A stretch of 64,000 nt of DNA from Alphaproteobacteria bacterium (GTDB lineage Bacteria; Pseudomonadota; Alphaproteobacteria; Rhizobiales; Hyphomicrobiaceae). The stretch covers positions 30,425 to 94,424 of the forward strand of contig JAHZKP010000035.1 in assembly GCA_022600345.1 (NCBI GenBank), read 5' to 3'. Positions within the stretch are counted from its first letter, which is position 1; each line of letters begins with the position of its first letter. Below the pieces are notes generated by a model that was not told where the DNA came from, ran no database searches, and saw nothing but the letters and a program-made list of their open reading frames with translations. A program made the position numbers and the translations under genes. Shown here one piece after another: positions 1 to 10,541 of this stretch.

Positions 1-1589
1 TCCCGCGGTCCCAACAGATCGCCGCCCTCTCCCAGTTCGAAGAAGCCCTATACCGCGCCGAGAAAAAGCTGCTGGCCACACAAAGTACCGATGTACCGAT
101 CGCCCGTCCTGCAGCGCCCACCGCTGCTACTGGTCAGGAGACCGGCGAGGCCAGCCAGATCGACCGGGTCATTAAGCAGGTCGGTCAGTGGTTTGGCGTC
201 GGCCCGGATGAAAAGAAACGCGAGACCCAACTTGTTGAAGCCGTATTCACAATGGCCGGCAAGGCCGGCCGCATTCAAAACGACAACGTCGCCCAACTCG
301 GTGTCCAGTTGGTCGCCAGCGAACAACGCTCGATCCGCACCAAGCAAATCGTCAAGGCGTGGCGCGAGGCAGTCCCCAGGATTGCCGGCGTCGAACGGCT
401 TTCCATCTCAGGCCGCCGGCCCGGCCCTCCTGGACGCGACGTTGATGTCCGCTTGCAAAGTGCACCTGTCGAAACGCTGAAAGCCGCAGCCGAGGAATTG
501 CGCCAGGCCCTCACCGGCTTTCCCGGCGTCTCCGGCATCACCGATGATCTACCCTACGGCAAGCAGGAATACGTTTTCGAGGTCAACCCGCGCGGCACTG
601 CACTGGGCTTCACCGGTCAATCGATCGGCACCCAGGTGCGCCGCGCATTCGAAGGCGCCATCTCCATCCGCTTTGCCCGCGGCGATGACGAAATCACCGT
701 CCGCGTCATGCGCAGGCAATCAGAAGGCGGACGCCAGGACCTGGTACGTTTCCACCTGACGACGGCGGCCGGCGACCGCGTCCCGCTTACCGAAGTCGTA
801 AACATCTCCGAACGCCGCAGCTTCTCCATCGTCCAACGCAAGGACGGCATTCGCACCGTCGCTATTACCGGCGATATCGATCCTGAAGTCACCTCTACCG
901 AGGAGGTCGTCGCCCGGCTCAACGCCGAGGTGATGCCGGGCCTCGCTGCCAAATACGGCGTCGGCTACATTTACAAGGGCCGCGATGAAGAACGCCGCGA
1001 TTCCTTCCGCGACCTGAAGCAGGGCGCCCTGCTGGCCTTCTGCCTGATCTACATCACGCTGGCCTGGGTTTTCGGCAGCTATTGGAAACCCTTCAGCGTC
1101 ATGTTGATTATCCCGTTCGGACTCGTGGGCGCGATCTTCGGCCACTACATTATGGGCCAGGCCCTGACCATCATTTCGATGATCGGACTGTTGGGGTTAT
1201 CGGGAATCCTGGTGAACGATTCCATCGTCCTCGTCAGCCGAATAAATGAGCGCCTCGCCACCGGTGAAACGCTTGAAGAAGCCGCAGTCGGCGGTGCCCG
1301 CGACCGCTTCCGCGCGGTGCTGTTAACGTCGCTGACCACGGTTGGCGGCCTCACTCCGCTGTTGTTTGAAACCAGCCGCCAGGCGCAATTCCTAATCCCG
1401 ATGGCAACGACCCTCGTGTTCGGCCTTGCCGCCGCGACGATCCTCGTACTGCTGCTCGTTCCATCGCTGCTGGGAATCAGCGCCGACATCGGCCATGCGC
1501 TTCAAAAAGTAAGCAGCGTCCTGTTCGGATCCCGCGATCGGGCTGAGCCCCATCCACACTCCACCGCCCCGCCCGCACCCGGCGAGTAG
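1..1589 (+). CDS. RND-family efflux permease, C-terminal part (5' end outside window)
   Basis: The reading frame is already open at base 3 and runs to the stop at 1589, so the gene enters from the left and about 530 codons are visible. The translation has the second periplasmic porter region followed by the last membrane block of an AcrB/MexB/CzcA-type proton-driven exporter. Hydrophobic segments begin near base 1020 (LLAFCLIYITLAWVFG) and continue to about 1500. The segment GILVNDSIVLVSRIN around 1205 is the typical late transmembrane motif of this family. These proteins work as inner-membrane trimers with a periplasmic adaptor and an outer-membrane channel; neither partner is downstream. 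The substrate cannot be told. The C-terminus ends in a short Pro-rich tail. Confidence 0.9.
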   Translation, partial: PRSQQIAALSQFEEALYRAEKKLLATQSTDVPIARPAAPTAATGQETGEASQIDRVIKQVGQWFGVGPDEKKRETQLVEAVFTMAGKAGRIQNDNVAQLGVQLVASEQRSIRTKQIVKAWREAVPRIAGVERLSISGRRPGPPGRDVDVRLQSAPVETLKAAAEELRQALTGFPGVSGITDDLPYGKQEYVFEVNPRGTALGFTGQSIGTQVRRAFEGAISIRFARGDDEITVRVMRRQSEGGRQDLVRFHLTTAAGDRVPLTEVVNISERRSFSIVQRKDGIRTVAITGDIDPEVTSTEEVVARLNAEVMPGLAAKYGVGYIYKGRDEERRDSFRDLKQGALLAFCLIYITLAWVFGSYWKPFSVMLIIPFGLVGAIFGHYIMGQALTIISMIGLLGLSGILVNDSIVLVSRINERLATGETLEEAAVGGARDRFRAVLLTSLTTVGGLTPLLFETSRQAQFLIPMATTLVFGLAAATILVLLLVPSLLGISADIGHALQKVSSVLFGSRDRAEPHPHSTAPPAPGE

Positions 1590-1756
1590 ACCGGGACAGC
1601 GCCCGATCAGCACCGTGAGCGAGTCGATAAGTTCACCGTGATCCACCTGTCCGGGATCAACCGCGACCCGCGTCCTGCCCAACGTGATTTTTTTTACGTC
1701 AACACAGCGCAGGCTGGTGTTGAGCAATGGAAATGTTGCCCCCCAACGACCGCCAC

Positions 1757-1895
1757 ACACGCCCCCTCTCCCTTGGGGGAGAGGACGCGCTGCCATGACT
1801 TGCAGGCGCCCTGGCACGAGGAACGGCCCTGCGACTGACAACCGGTGAGCACCGGCGATTGCAAGTCATCGTGGCAGCGCCAGGTGAGGGGGGCG
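1757..1895. repeat. Imperfect palindromic (REP-like) intergenic element
   Basis: The gap 1590-1933 has no convincing gene. It holds a small hairpin (CCCTCTCCC / GGGGGAGAGG, about 1763-1784). This is followed by a longer imperfect inverted repeat: GCGCTGCCATGACTTGCA at 1787-1804 pairs with its complement, with a 3-base bulge, at 1860-1880. A CCCCTCCCC...GGGGGAGGA hairpin of the same style recurs near 23696-23727. The element lies between two convergent genes (RND permease and fhs), so it may also help end transcription. Confidence 0.5.
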
Positions 1896-1933
1896 GACCG
1901 TTTCGCGCCTCACCACACCGGCCCGGTCGCCTT

Positions 1934-3610
1934 TTAAAACAAGCCGTCGATCTCGCCTTTTTCGTTGATGCAGATCTTCTCCGCAGACGGTACGCGCGGC
2001 AGTCCGGGCATCCGCATGATATCGCCGCAGACCGCTACGATGAATTCCGCGCCCGCCGCCAGGATAACTTCGCGCACCGGAATTTCATGGCCGGTCGGCG
2101 CACCGCGCGCAGTCGGATCGGTCGAGAACGAGTACTGCGTCTTGGCCACGCAGATCGGAAGGTGGCCGTAACCTGCGTCCTGCAAATCCTTCACCTGATT
2201 GCGCACCGCCGGACTGCCCGCAATCGAATCGGCACGATAGATCTCGGTTGCAATCGTTTCGATCTTCTCCCACAGCGGCATGTCGTCGGGATAAATCGGC
2301 TTGAAGGACGCCTGTCCTGAATCGGCCAGTTCGACAACATGCTGCGCCAAGTCCACAACGCCCGCTCCGCCTTCGGCCCAATGGTTGGCCAGGAATGCCT
2401 TGGTGCCGACCGACTCTGCTGCGTCCTTGACCGCTTCCACTTCGGCATCCGTATCGTTGACGAACTTGTTGATAGCCACCACCGGAGGAACGCCGAACTT
2501 GCGCAGGTTCTCAAGATGGCGCTTTAGGTTTTCGACGCCTTTCTTGACCGCCTCAACGTTTTCGTTCTTCAACTCGTCCTTCGCCACCCCACCGTGCATT
2601 TTCAACGCCCGGATCGTCGCAACCAGCACAACCGCCTGCGGCTTCAGCCCGGCCATACGGCACTTGATGTCGAAAAACTTCTCCGCCCCCAGGTCAGCTC
2701 CGAACCCGGCTTCGGTCACAACGTAGTCGCACATCTTCAGCGCCGACTTCGTTGCCAGAACGGAATTGCAGCCGTGGGCGATGTTTGCGAACGGCCCGCC
2801 GTGAATAAAGGCCGGATTGTTTTCCAGCGTCTGAACCATGTTCGGCATCAGTGCATCTTTGAGCAGCACGGTCATCGCGCCGTCAGCCTTCAATTCCCGC
2901 GCCAGCACAGCCTTCTTCTCACGCGTGAACCCAACGACGATGTTACCCAGCCGGCGCTCCAGGTCGGCAAGATCCTTTGCCAGGCACAAAATCGCCATCA
3001 CCTCGGACGCCACCGTGATGTCGAAACCGTCCTGACGCGGGAACCCGTTGGCGACCCCACCCAGCGAATTGGTGATCTGTCGCAACGCCCGGTCGTTCAT
3101 GTCGACGACCCGCCGCCATGCAACGCGCCGCGAATCGATTCCCAGCGCATTTCCCCAATAGATGTGATTGTCGATCATCGCCGCCAACAGGTTGTTGGCC
3201 GATGTAATGGCGTGGAAATCACCCGTGAAGTGGAGGTTGATGTCCTCCATCGGCACGACCTGCGCATAGCCGCCACCCGCAGCGCCCCCCTTGACGCCGA
3301 AGCACGGGCCAAGCGACGGCTCGCGCAAACAACACATTGCCTTCTTGCCGATACGGTTGAGGCCATCGCTCAGCCCGACCGTCGTCGTCGTCTTGCCTTC
3401 GCCAGCCGGTGTCGGACTGATGGCCGTGACCAAAATCAGCTTGCCATCAGGACGCTTTTGCAGGCTGTCGACGAACTCTGAAGAAATCTTTGCCTTGTAG
3501 GGTCCGTAGTTCAACAAAGCGGATGCCGGAAGGTCAATCTTCGCAGCCACATCGCTGATCGGCTGCATCGTGGCTTCGCGAGCGATTTCAATGTCGGATT
3601 TCACAGTCAT
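1934..3610 (-). CDS. fhs: Formate--tetrahydrofolate ligase
   Basis: The 558-residue protein matches formate-THF ligase (10-formyl-THF synthetase, also called FtfL) in length and motifs. This cytosolic enzyme makes 10-formyl-THF from formate, THF and ATP. The ATP-binding loop [12 protein letters not shown] is at residues 66-77, and the [19 protein letters not shown] block follows at about 95-120. The start is an ATG with an AGGGA ribosome site upstream. It is the last gene of the minus-strand oxalate cluster, 79 bases after the formyltransferase-like gene. There it can capture formate released by formyl-CoA transferase and feed it into C1-folate metabolism, as FtfL does in serine-cycle methylotrophs. 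The product is clear; the operon role is inferred from position. Confidence 0.96.
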   Translation of the reverse strand: MTVKSDIEIAREATMQPISDVAAKIDLPASALLNYGPYKAKISSEFVDSLQKRPDGKLILVTAISPTPAGEGKTTTTVGLSDGLNRIGKKAMCCLREPSLGPCFGVKGGAAGGGYAQVVPMEDINLHFTGDFHAITSANNLLAAMIDNHIYWGNALGIDSRRVAWRRVVDMNDRALRQITNSLGGVANGFPRQDGFDITVASEVMAILCLAKDLADLERRLGNIVVGFTREKKAVLARELKADGAMTVLLKDALMPNMVQTLENNPAFIHGGPFANIAHGCNSVLATKSALKMCDYVVTEAGFGADLGAEKFFDIKCRMAGLKPQAVVLVATIRALKMHGGVAKDELKNENVEAVKKGVENLKRHLENLRKFGVPPVVAINKFVNDTDAEVEAVKDAAESVGTKAFLANHWAEGGAGVVDLAQHVVELADSGQASFKPIYPDDMPLWEKIETIATEIYRADSIAGSPAVRNQVKDLQDAGYGHLPICVAKTQYSFSTDPTARGAPTGHEIPVREVILAAGAEFIVAVCGDIMRMPGLPRVPSAEKICINEKGEIDGLF

Positions 3611-3689
3611 TGCACGTTTCCCTATCCCTAACTCGCAAAACTAGTTTTGTTTTTCTTACGCTACCCCGGGGACGCTAGGCACAAATACC

Positions 3690-4613
3690 CTAGACGTCCT
3701 CCCGCACACAAACATCGCCCACCTTCAACCCAGCGGCATCCGCCCACTCCTTGCCGGTTACTTTCGCGTCTTTGTCCGGCCGCACGCGCTTGGCAAGCAC
3801 AGCCCCCTCGCCCGCTGCGATTGTTATGCCTTCATCTGTAATGGCCAACACTTCGCCCGGCTTCCCGTCACCCGCCGTCTTGGCCGCATCGAAGATGGAA
3901 AGCTTCACCCCGTTGATGTTGGTCCAGGAACCCGGCTGCGGATTGCCAGCCCGGATCCAGTTATAAACTTCGCTGTTTGACTTCGACCAATCAAGTTGCG
4001 CAGCCTTCTTGTTGAACCAGCTTTCATAAGATCCCGCTTCCAGATCCTGGGTATGCTTGATGATCACGCCTGCCTTCACCAGATCAAGGCACTCGATCAT
4101 CGCCTCGACCCCCATTGGGAACAGCTTCTTGAAGTAGACGTCTCCCAGCGTTTCATCCGGACCGATCTCACAGGTTTTCTGCAAGAAGATCGGCCCTTCG
4201 TCGAGACCATCGTCAGGCCAGAAAATCGACAGGCCGGTACGTGTCGCCCCCATCGCGATCGGCCAGTTGATGCTCGATGGCCCACGGTGCGCCGGACACA
4301 ACGATGGATGATACTGAAATGTTCCAAACCGCGGCGCATCGCGAACTGCTTCGGGCACGAACAACAAGACGTAGGCCATCATGCAGACATCGGCATCAAA
4401 CGACTTCATCAGTTCCAGCGCTTCTGGCGTCTTCCACGAAGCCGGCTGATGCACCGGCAATCCCTTCTCGCGGGCCAACTCCGCCAATGGATCCTCCGGC
4501 CTGCCTTCCTTGGTTGGCGCGCAGCAAACAGCGACGACATTCTCGCCTCGCTCAAGCAGCTTCTCCAGCACGGCCTTACCGAAAGCCTGCTGGCCATGAA
4601 CCACGATCCGCAT
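3690..4613 (-). CDS. Stand-alone 10-formyl-THF hydrolase/formyltransferase-type protein
   Basis: The protein has 307 residues from the ATG at 4613, chosen because GGAGG lies 5 bases upstream; a longer reading to 4652 lacks a good ribosome site. The sequence resembles the N-terminal hydrolase half of 10-formyl-THF dehydrogenase (ALDH1L1/FDH) rather than Met-tRNA formyltransferase. It contains YHPSLCPAHRGPSSINW around residues 101-117 and SIFWPDDGLDEGP at 129-141. The catalytic pair of that family is present: His102 and Asp138, 36 residues apart. A FDH-like C-terminal formyl-transferase domain follows; the aldehyde dehydrogenase half is absent. It lies between frc and fhs. It could release formate from 10-formyl-THF, or move a formyl group from another donor (possibly formyl-CoA) to THF. 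The exact reaction is not determined. Confidence 0.8.
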   Translation of the reverse strand: MRIVVHGQQAFGKAVLEKLLERGENVVAVCCAPTKEGRPEDPLAELAREKGLPVHQPASWKTPEALELMKSFDADVCMMAYVLLFVPEAVRDAPRFGTFQYHPSLCPAHRGPSSINWPIAMGATRTGLSIFWPDDGLDEGPIFLQKTCEIGPDETLGDVYFKKLFPMGVEAMIECLDLVKAGVIIKHTQDLEAGSYESWFNKKAAQLDWSKSNSEVYNWIRAGNPQPGSWTNINGVKLSIFDAAKTAGDGKPGEVLAITDEGITIAAGEGAVLAKRVRPDKDAKVTGKEWADAAGLKVGDVCVREDV

Positions 4614-4729
4614 GCGTCCTCCGTTTCGCTTCGCAATGAAGCAGACATTCAAGTTACCGAAAGTGGGCAGTGGTGCAATTAGGCAGACACCCCACTTGTC
4701 CCAGGATGAGTCTCGTGTTGTCCGCGCAC

Positions 4730-6007
4730 CTACTCGGCTGCAACCTTCTTCACCACCTCGGTCGCACCCGTCGCCTTCAGGTTAGCAATCTCGTCGGCCG
4801 AATAACCAAGAACTTCACCAAGAACTTCTTCGGTATGCTCGCCCAGCAACGGAGACCGCTCGACCTCGACAGGGCTGTCGGACATCTTGATGGGGCAACC
4901 GACCGTCAGGTATTTACCGCGCTCAGGATGGTCGACCTCAACGATCGTCCCGGTTTCCCGCAGTGAGGGATCCTCGGCAAGTTCCTTCATGGACAGGATC
5001 GGGCCAACGGGAATGTCAAGCGGGTTGCAGATTTCCATCACCTCGAACTTGGTCTTGGTCATGGTCCATTCTTCAACCGTGCTGAAGATCAAGTTGAGTT
5101 TATCAAGACGCGCCGGCGGCGTGGCGAACTCGGGATCTTCCTTCCATTCCGGCTTATCGATGACATCGCAGATCTTCTGCCAGACAGCCGCCTGCGTAAT
5201 GAAATACGTATAGGCGTTGGGGTCACTCTCCCAACCCTTGCACTTGAGAATACGTCCCGGTTGCCCACCACCAGAATCGTTGCCCGCACGCGGTGTCGCT
5301 TCGCCGAATGGAATGCCTTCCCCGAACTGGGAATATTCCTTCAGCGGCCCGTGCTCCAGGCGCTGCTGATCGCGCAGCTTGACGCGGCAAAGGTTGAGCA
5401 CGCCATCCTGCATTGGCGCCAGCACCTTCTGGCCGCGCCCCGTTCTCTCACGCTGGAATAGCGCCGTCATGATCCCCAGTGCCAGATGGAGCCCCGTGCC
5501 CGAATCGCCGATCTGCGCTCCGGTGACGACCGGCGGTCCGTCCAGAAAACCCGTCGTCGATGCAGAACCGCCCGCACATTGCGCAACGTTCTCATACACC
5601 TTGCACTCCTGGTACGGCCCCGGACCGAATCCCTTTACCGATGCCATAATCATCCGAGGATTCAATTCCTGGATGCGCTCCCACCCAAACCCCATCCGGT
5701 CGAGCGCACCGGGAGCAAAGTTCTCAACCAGAACGTCGCAAGTCTTGATCAACCGCTCCAGCACCTCCTTGCCCTTTTCGTTCTTGGTGTTGAGCGTGAT
5801 CGACCGCTTGTTGTGGTTGAGCATGGTGAAATAGAGGCTGTCGGCCCCCTCGACATCGACCAATTGCTTGCGCGTTGCATCCCCTACACCGGGCCGCTCC
5901 ACCTTGATCACGTCAGCTCCGAACCAAGCCAGAAGCTGTGTGCATGTCGGCCCGGATTGGACATGTGTGAAATCGAGGATCTTGATGCCTTCGAGTGCCT
6001 TGCTCAT
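4730..6007 (-). CDS. frc: Formyl-CoA:oxalate CoA-transferase
   Basis: This 425-residue class III (CaiB/BaiF) CoA-transferase matches formyl-CoA:oxalate CoA-transferase in length and motifs. The N-terminus [20 protein letters not shown] and the segment IGDSGTGLH are typical. Asp168 corresponds to the catalytic Asp169 that forms the acyl anhydride in the Oxalobacter enzyme. It swaps CoA from formyl-CoA to oxalate, giving oxalyl-CoA and formate. Oxalyl-CoA decarboxylase is encoded immediately upstream in the same operon, so the two genes form the classic oxalate cycle. An ATG start follows a GGAGGAGTG-type ribosome site. Confidence 0.95.
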   Translation of the reverse strand: MSKALEGIKILDFTHVQSGPTCTQLLAWFGADVIKVERPGVGDATRKQLVDVEGADSLYFTMLNHNKRSITLNTKNEKGKEVLERLIKTCDVLVENFAPGALDRMGFGWERIQELNPRMIMASVKGFGPGPYQECKVYENVAQCAGGSASTTGFLDGPPVVTGAQIGDSGTGLHLALGIMTALFQRERTGRGQKVLAPMQDGVLNLCRVKLRDQQRLEHGPLKEYSQFGEGIPFGEATPRAGNDSGGGQPGRILKCKGWESDPNAYTYFITQAAVWQKICDVIDKPEWKEDPEFATPPARLDKLNLIFSTVEEWTMTKTKFEVMEICNPLDIPVGPILSMKELAEDPSLRETGTIVEVDHPERGKYLTVGCPIKMSDSPVEVERSPLLGEHTEEVLGEVLGYSADEIANLKATGATEVVKKVAAE

Positions 6008-6135
6008 TGGTCTTTTTCACTCCTCCACCGGGGGGGCGTCATGGCCCGCCGTGTCTGGTTTTTGGTTCGCGGCTGCCGGCCAGCTTCCCTTCCAATGAAG
6101 CTCGCTGCCCCCGCACCCTTTTCGAATAATTAATT

Positions 6136-7893
6136 TCAGGCCTTGCTCAGCGCGCTCTGCGGGTTGAGTTTGCCGATGTTCCCGCTTTCAGTGCCGGCCG
6201 CCTCATCGATAACCGCATTGACCAGGCACGGCTTGCCCGAATCCATCGCTTCGTTCACCGCGCGTTTTAACTCTTCAGGCGTCGTCGCGTAGTACCCCAC
6301 TCCGCCAAAGGCCTCCATCATCTGGTCGTATCGGGCGTCCTTTACGAACACGGTCGTTGCTACGTCCCCACCTCCAGACGGATTGACGTCGGTTCCCCGA
6401 TAGATGCCATTGTTGTTGAAGATGACGATACAAACCGGCAGTTGGTACCGGCAAATAGTCTCCACTTCCATGCCCGAGAAGCCGAACGCGCTGTCGCCCT
6501 CAATGGCAAGCACCGGCTGCCCCGTCTCCACGGCGCCTCCCACGGCAAAGCCCATGCCGATCCCCATGATGCCCCATGTCCCCACATCCAACCGCTTGCG
6601 CGGCTTCGACATGTCGATAATGCCACGCGCCAGATCGAGCGTGTTGGCGCCTTCGTTGACGACCAGCGCGTCAGGCCGCTCGGCCACGATTTGTTTCAGG
6701 ACACCCAACGCAGCATGGAAATTCATCGGCAGGGAATTGCTCAACAGCTTGGGCGCCATCTTTGCGATGTTGGCGTCCTTTTTTTGCCGAACCGCATCCG
6801 TCCATTCGGCAGGCGGAAGCGGCCACGCATCCCCCATGGCCTCGCTCAGCGCCGACACGCACGATCCAATATCACCGACCAGCGGCGCAGCGATTTCTAC
6901 ATTGCTGTCCATCTCCCGGGGCTCGATATCGATCTGAATGAACTTGGTCGAGTGCGGCTCACCCCAGGACTTGCCCTTGCCATGCGACAACAGCCAGTTG
7001 AGGCGCGCACCAACCATCACAACCACGTCGGCCTGCTTCAAGACCAAAGACCGCGCGGCACTTGCACACTGCTCGTGCGTATCGGGCAACAACCCCTTGG
7101 CCATGCTCATCGGCAGATACGGGATTCCCGACTTCTTAACGAAGTTACGCACCTCCTCGTCGGCCTGCGCATAAGCAGCCCCTTTGCCAAGTATGATCAG
7201 CGGGCGCTTCGCTGTCTTCAGAAGGTCGAGAGCGCGTGCAACCGCATCGCCAATAGGTATCTGGGCGGGAGCCGGATCGATCACCTCAACGAGTGATTTC
7301 TGGCCCTCCACCTCGTCCATCGTCTGCCCCAGGAGCTGGGCTGGCACATCGAGATAGACGCCACCAGGCCGCCCCGAAACCGCAGCCCGGATGGCTCTGG
7401 CAACTGCAATACCGATGTCATTGGCATGCAGCACGCGGTAGGCCGCCTTGCACAACGGCTTGGCGATCGCCAGTTGGTCCATTTCCTCGTAGTCGCCCTG
7501 CTGCAGATCAACGATCTCGCGCTCCGACGACCCGCTGATCAGGATCATGGGAAAGCAGTTGGTCGTGGCATTGGCAAGCGACGTCAGCCCGTTGAGAAAT
7601 CCCGGCGCCGACACCGTCAGACAGATCCCCGGCTTCTTCGACAGGAAGCCCGCGATGGCCGCCGCATGCCCGGCATGCTGCTCATGACGAAACGAGATGA
7701 CGCGCATGCCTTCCGCCTGCGCCATACGCCCCAGGTCCGTAATCGGGATACCGGGCACGCAGTAAATGTTTTCGATCCCATTCATCTTGAGTGCATCGAT
7801 CAACAGGTGAAAACCATCCGTCAATGCACCTGGCCCCGGTTCCTCAGATGCGCTTGGATGCGTCACGACTTGCGCAGAGCCCGAAGAGGCCAT
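6136..7893 (-). CDS. oxc: Oxalyl-CoA decarboxylase
   Basis: The protein has 585 residues from the ATG at 7893, preceded by GGGAG at 7-base spacing; an ATG six bases earlier is too close to that site, and upstream codons look non-coding. It is a thiamine-diphosphate enzyme. The cofactor-activating glutamate is in [11 protein letters not shown] (Glu71), and the ThDP/Mg motif [11 protein letters not shown]...NNN is at about residues 466-495. Length and the pairing with frc point to oxalyl-CoA decarboxylase rather than another acetolactate-synthase-family member. It decarboxylates oxalyl-CoA to formyl-CoA, which Frc uses to activate the next oxalate. The upstream neighbour is the GntR regulator, 41 bases away. 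Confidence 0.95.
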   Translation of the reverse strand: MASSGSAQVVTHPSASEEPGPGALTDGFHLLIDALKMNGIENIYCVPGIPITDLGRMAQAEGMRVISFRHEQHAGHAAAIAGFLSKKPGICLTVSAPGFLNGLTSLANATTNCFPMILISGSSEREIVDLQQGDYEEMDQLAIAKPLCKAAYRVLHANDIGIAVARAIRAAVSGRPGGVYLDVPAQLLGQTMDEVEGQKSLVEVIDPAPAQIPIGDAVARALDLLKTAKRPLIILGKGAAYAQADEEVRNFVKKSGIPYLPMSMAKGLLPDTHEQCASAARSLVLKQADVVVMVGARLNWLLSHGKGKSWGEPHSTKFIQIDIEPREMDSNVEIAAPLVGDIGSCVSALSEAMGDAWPLPPAEWTDAVRQKKDANIAKMAPKLLSNSLPMNFHAALGVLKQIVAERPDALVVNEGANTLDLARGIIDMSKPRKRLDVGTWGIMGIGMGFAVGGAVETGQPVLAIEGDSAFGFSGMEVETICRYQLPVCIVIFNNNGIYRGTDVNPSGGGDVATTVFVKDARYDQMMEAFGGVGYYATTPEELKRAVNEAMDSGKPCLVNAVIDEAAGTESGNIGKLNPQSALSKA

Positions 7894-7933
7894 GATCATT
7901 CTCCCGATTTCAAAAAAAGTGCCGTTAGGTTGC

Positions 7934-8698
7934 TCAGTCGATGTCGACGTACTTCTCAACATGCCGCCGTAATTTCACCGTGTGCTCACATACCAGCCGC
8001 CCGGCGAGCACCGCCTCGCGGGCCTCCAGCGCCTTGATTATTTCCGTGTGATCCGCAATTGAGCGTTTCGCTCTGTCCTTTTCGAAGATCGCCCGGTTTC
8101 TAATCGCTCGAACATGTACGAATAGTCCGTCCGTGATGTCGTTGATCAGTTGATTCTTGCCCAAGCCGATGATCGCCTGATGGAACGAAATGTTGGCGTC
8201 TGAATATTCCCCCATCCTGCGCGCAACCGCGTCCTGGCTGAAGTCATCCACCAGTTCATGCAACTGGGCGATCTCCTCGTCACTGGCCACCTCGCAAGCC
8301 AGCTTTGCGGCCATGCTCTCAAGCGCTGCCCAAACAGTGATCATCTCCATGATCTCTGCTTTTGTCTTGCGCACGATAAAGATGCCCCGCCTCGCGACGA
8401 CCTTGACCAGCCCTTCCTGATCGAGCTGCGCCAACGCCTCCCGCAAAGGTGTCCTTGATATCCCAAAGCGCGCCGACAGATCCCTTTCGTCCAGCCGCAA
8501 TTCAACCTTGCTGTCGTAAATGTTCATTTCAGTGATCGCAGCTTTCAAAGCCTTGTAGGCCTTTGCCTTCAGGCTTTGGCTTTCACCGATCGGCTCAACG
8601 GAAATTCGGCTTGCAGTCATCACACGCTTTCGAATTTTCCCATCAGAGAGCGGCGCTTCTTGAACTCCAGGCTTGGGTTGTTTCGCTATCTTCAACAC
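7934..8698 (-). CDS. GntR-family (FCD subfamily) transcriptional regulator
   Basis: The protein has about 254 residues with a winged helix-turn-helix at residues 45-110 ([26 protein letters not shown]), followed by an all-helical FCD ligand domain. The FCD metal-site histidines are visible in [13 protein letters not shown] and the final [10 protein letters not shown]. The start is uncertain: the frame begins at a GTG (8698), but an in-frame ATG (MTASRIS) lies at 8620. It sits within the oxalate cluster between tctA and oxc. A perfect inverted repeat lies 48 bases upstream over its predicted -10 box, and a matching site lies at the tctC promoter. Local control of the cluster, probably with oxalate or a related acid as inducer, is the natural inference. 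Confidence 0.88.
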   Translation of the reverse strand: MLKIAKQPKPGVQEAPLSDGKIRKRVMTASRISVEPIGESQSLKAKAYKALKAAITEMNIYDSKVELRLDERDLSARFGISRTPLREALAQLDQEGLVKVVARRGIFIVRKTKAEIMEMITVWAALESMAAKLACEVASDEEIAQLHELVDDFSQDAVARRMGEYSDANISFHQAIIGLGKNQLINDITDGLFVHVRAIRNRAIFEKDRAKRSIADHTEIIKALEAREAVLAGRLVCEHTVKLRRHVEKYVDID

Positions 8699-8745
8699 GT
8701 TCGCTGAATCACAGATCTACAGCCCGGCTCAATCACATCGCCCTG

Positions 8746-8766
8746 CCTGGTATACCATATACCAGG
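8746..8766. promoter_or_regulatory. Operator-like inverted repeat upstream of the GntR gene
   Basis: Two perfect 9-base arms (CCTGGTATA and TATACCAGG) are separated by CCA. The core TGGTATA-N3-TATACCA has the size and style of FCD-type GntR operators. On the minus strand it covers a plausible -10 box (TATATG, 8756-8761), 16 bases downstream of TTGAGT (8778-8783). Binding there would block transcription of gntR and oxc. A second copy of the pattern is at 12385-12401. Confidence 0.7.
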
Positions 8767-8895
8767 TTCAGGCATTCACTCAAGCAGTTCCCACACGAAA
8801 GGGCTTATAAAAATATAAACCGCATGCGTACTGAGCCACCAACAACGCGCCCAGGCCACGTTTGCAATTGCACTGCAATTCCGGAACGATGGGTC

Positions 8896-10440
8896 TCACG
8901 ATGCACCGCCCTCTGCCTTGCTCGCTTTTTTGCCTGACAGACGTCTGAACAGCGGCATCAAGGCGGGCAGGAACAGCAAGATGATCGCAACAACCATAAT
9001 CGGACCGGAGTAGGTCCTGGTGAAGAAGATCATCGGGTCGCCCGAACTGATCAGGAGCGACTGGCGCATCGCCGGTTCCGCAAGCGGCCCCAGAACAATC
9101 GCCAGCACAGCGGGAGCAACCGGATAGTCCAGTTTCCGCATCAGGTAGCCGACAATTCCAAACAACAGCATCAGCCACACATCGTGCATGTCTTTCGTGG
9201 GCGCATATCCGCCGACAAGGCACAGCGTCAAAATGATCGGCGCAAGGATCGTGAACGGCAATTTCAACACCCAGATGAATGCCGGGATGAACAAAATGTT
9301 CAAGATCACCGCAAACAGGTTGGCTGCATAAAGCGACGCGATCAGACCCCAGACAAAATCGGGATGGCTTTCAAAAAGCGCAGGGCCCGGCTCCAGCCCC
9401 CAGATGACCATGCCCCCCAGCAGGATCGCCGTTGTCGGCGAACCTGGGATGCCAAGCGTCAACATCGGCAACATCGAACCGGTGCTTGCCGCGTTGTTGG
9501 CCGCCTCAGGCGCCGCCACACCCTCCATCGCCCCCTTGCCGAATTTTTCCGGCGTCTTCGACATCTGCTTGCCAACGCCATACGCCATCAGCGACCCTGG
9601 CGTCGCACCGGCTGCCGGCAGAATGCCCACGAAGTACCCCAAAACCGACCCCATTGTCGTAATCTTCCAGGTTCCCAGGAATTCACGGATGTTGGTCTTC
9701 GTTCTCGCCCATGTCAGCGTCGCCTCCGACAGCATGCTCTTGCCACCGGCCTTGGCATTCTCTTCAACCGTCCACAGCATCTCGCCAATGCCGTAAATGC
9801 CGATCGCCAGCACCAGGAAGTTGATGCCGTGCATGAAGCCGGTAATGTTGCCAAAGATCAGGCGCGGCTCACCCGACATGATGTCCAGACCGACCGCCGC
9901 CAGCACAAGCCCGATGCAGATTGAGAAAATCGTCTTCGCCAGATCGTCGCCCCCCAGGCCGACGAATGTCGCGAACGCCAACATCATCAAGGCGAATTCT
10001 TCCGGCGCACCAAACGTCAATGCAACATGCGCAAGCGGCGGCGCAAAGAATGTGAACAGCAGGACCGATATCGTCCCTCCGACGAACGAAGCCAATGCAG
10101 CCGTCGTCAAGGCCTTGTCGGCCATCCCCTGCTTGGCCATCGGCCGTCCGTCGAACGTCGTCGCGACCGCGGTAGATGCTCCCGGAATACCCAGCATGAT
10201 CGACGAAACCGCCCCGCCATACATGGCCCCATAATAGATCGCAGCCAGGAAGATGATGGCGCCTTCCGGCGGCACCAGAAAGGTGAGCGGCAACAAGATC
10301 GCGACCCCGTTGACCGATCCCAGGCCCGGCATCGCCCCGATAAACAGACCCACCGCACAACCCAGGATGATCAATGTCAGGTTGAAGGGCTGCAATGCGA
10401 CCGTGAAGCCTTGGCCCAACAGTCCGAAGATTTCCATCAT
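8896..10440 (-). CDS. Tripartite tricarboxylate transporter, large membrane subunit (TctA family)
   Basis: This very hydrophobic 514-residue protein has the TctA signature blocks: GLFIGAMPGLGSVNGVAILLPLTF (residues about 31-54), YYGAMYGGAVSSIMLGIPG near 69-88, and the inverted-repeat counterpart GYFVGILPAAGATPGSLMAYGVGK near 268-291. TctA proteins form the 12-helix ion-coupled channel that receives substrate from a periplasmic TctC protein. With TctB and TctC upstream it completes a TTT system. Its place in front of gntR-oxc-frc suggests that it imports oxalate or a related dicarboxylate; TTT specificity cannot be read from sequence. Confidence 0.93.
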   Translation of the reverse strand: MMEIFGLLGQGFTVALQPFNLTLIILGCAVGLFIGAMPGLGSVNGVAILLPLTFLVPPEGAIIFLAAIYYGAMYGGAVSSIMLGIPGASTAVATTFDGRPMAKQGMADKALTTAALASFVGGTISVLLFTFFAPPLAHVALTFGAPEEFALMMLAFATFVGLGGDDLAKTIFSICIGLVLAAVGLDIMSGEPRLIFGNITGFMHGINFLVLAIGIYGIGEMLWTVEENAKAGGKSMLSEATLTWARTKTNIREFLGTWKITTMGSVLGYFVGILPAAGATPGSLMAYGVGKQMSKTPEKFGKGAMEGVAAPEAANNAASTGSMLPMLTLGIPGSPTTAILLGGMVIWGLEPGPALFESHPDFVWGLIASLYAANLFAVILNILFIPAFIWVLKLPFTILAPIILTLCLVGGYAPTKDMHDVWLMLLFGIVGYLMRKLDYPVAPAVLAIVLGPLAEPAMRQSLLISSGDPMIFFTRTYSGPIMVVAIILLFLPALMPLFRRLSGKKASKAEGGAS

Positions 10441-10541
10441 GGCGATACGACCCAGATAACGTTGGTTGCCTTAAGCCAGACCGGCCCCCTGATCGTCCCC
10501 AGATCCAAACCCGGGTCCGCAACCGGCGGTTTTGCCCAATT

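Noticed and set aside
2594..3481. Long plus-strand frame opposite fhs
   Set aside because: Antisense to a certain gene; composition reflects the mirrored GC-rich codons and it has no domain motif.
6442..7296. Long plus-strand frame opposite oxc
   Set aside because: Shadow of oxc; no ribosome site and no recognisable family.
9184..9924. Plus-strand frame opposite tctA
   Set aside because: Arg/Gln/His-rich translation typical of an antisense frame.
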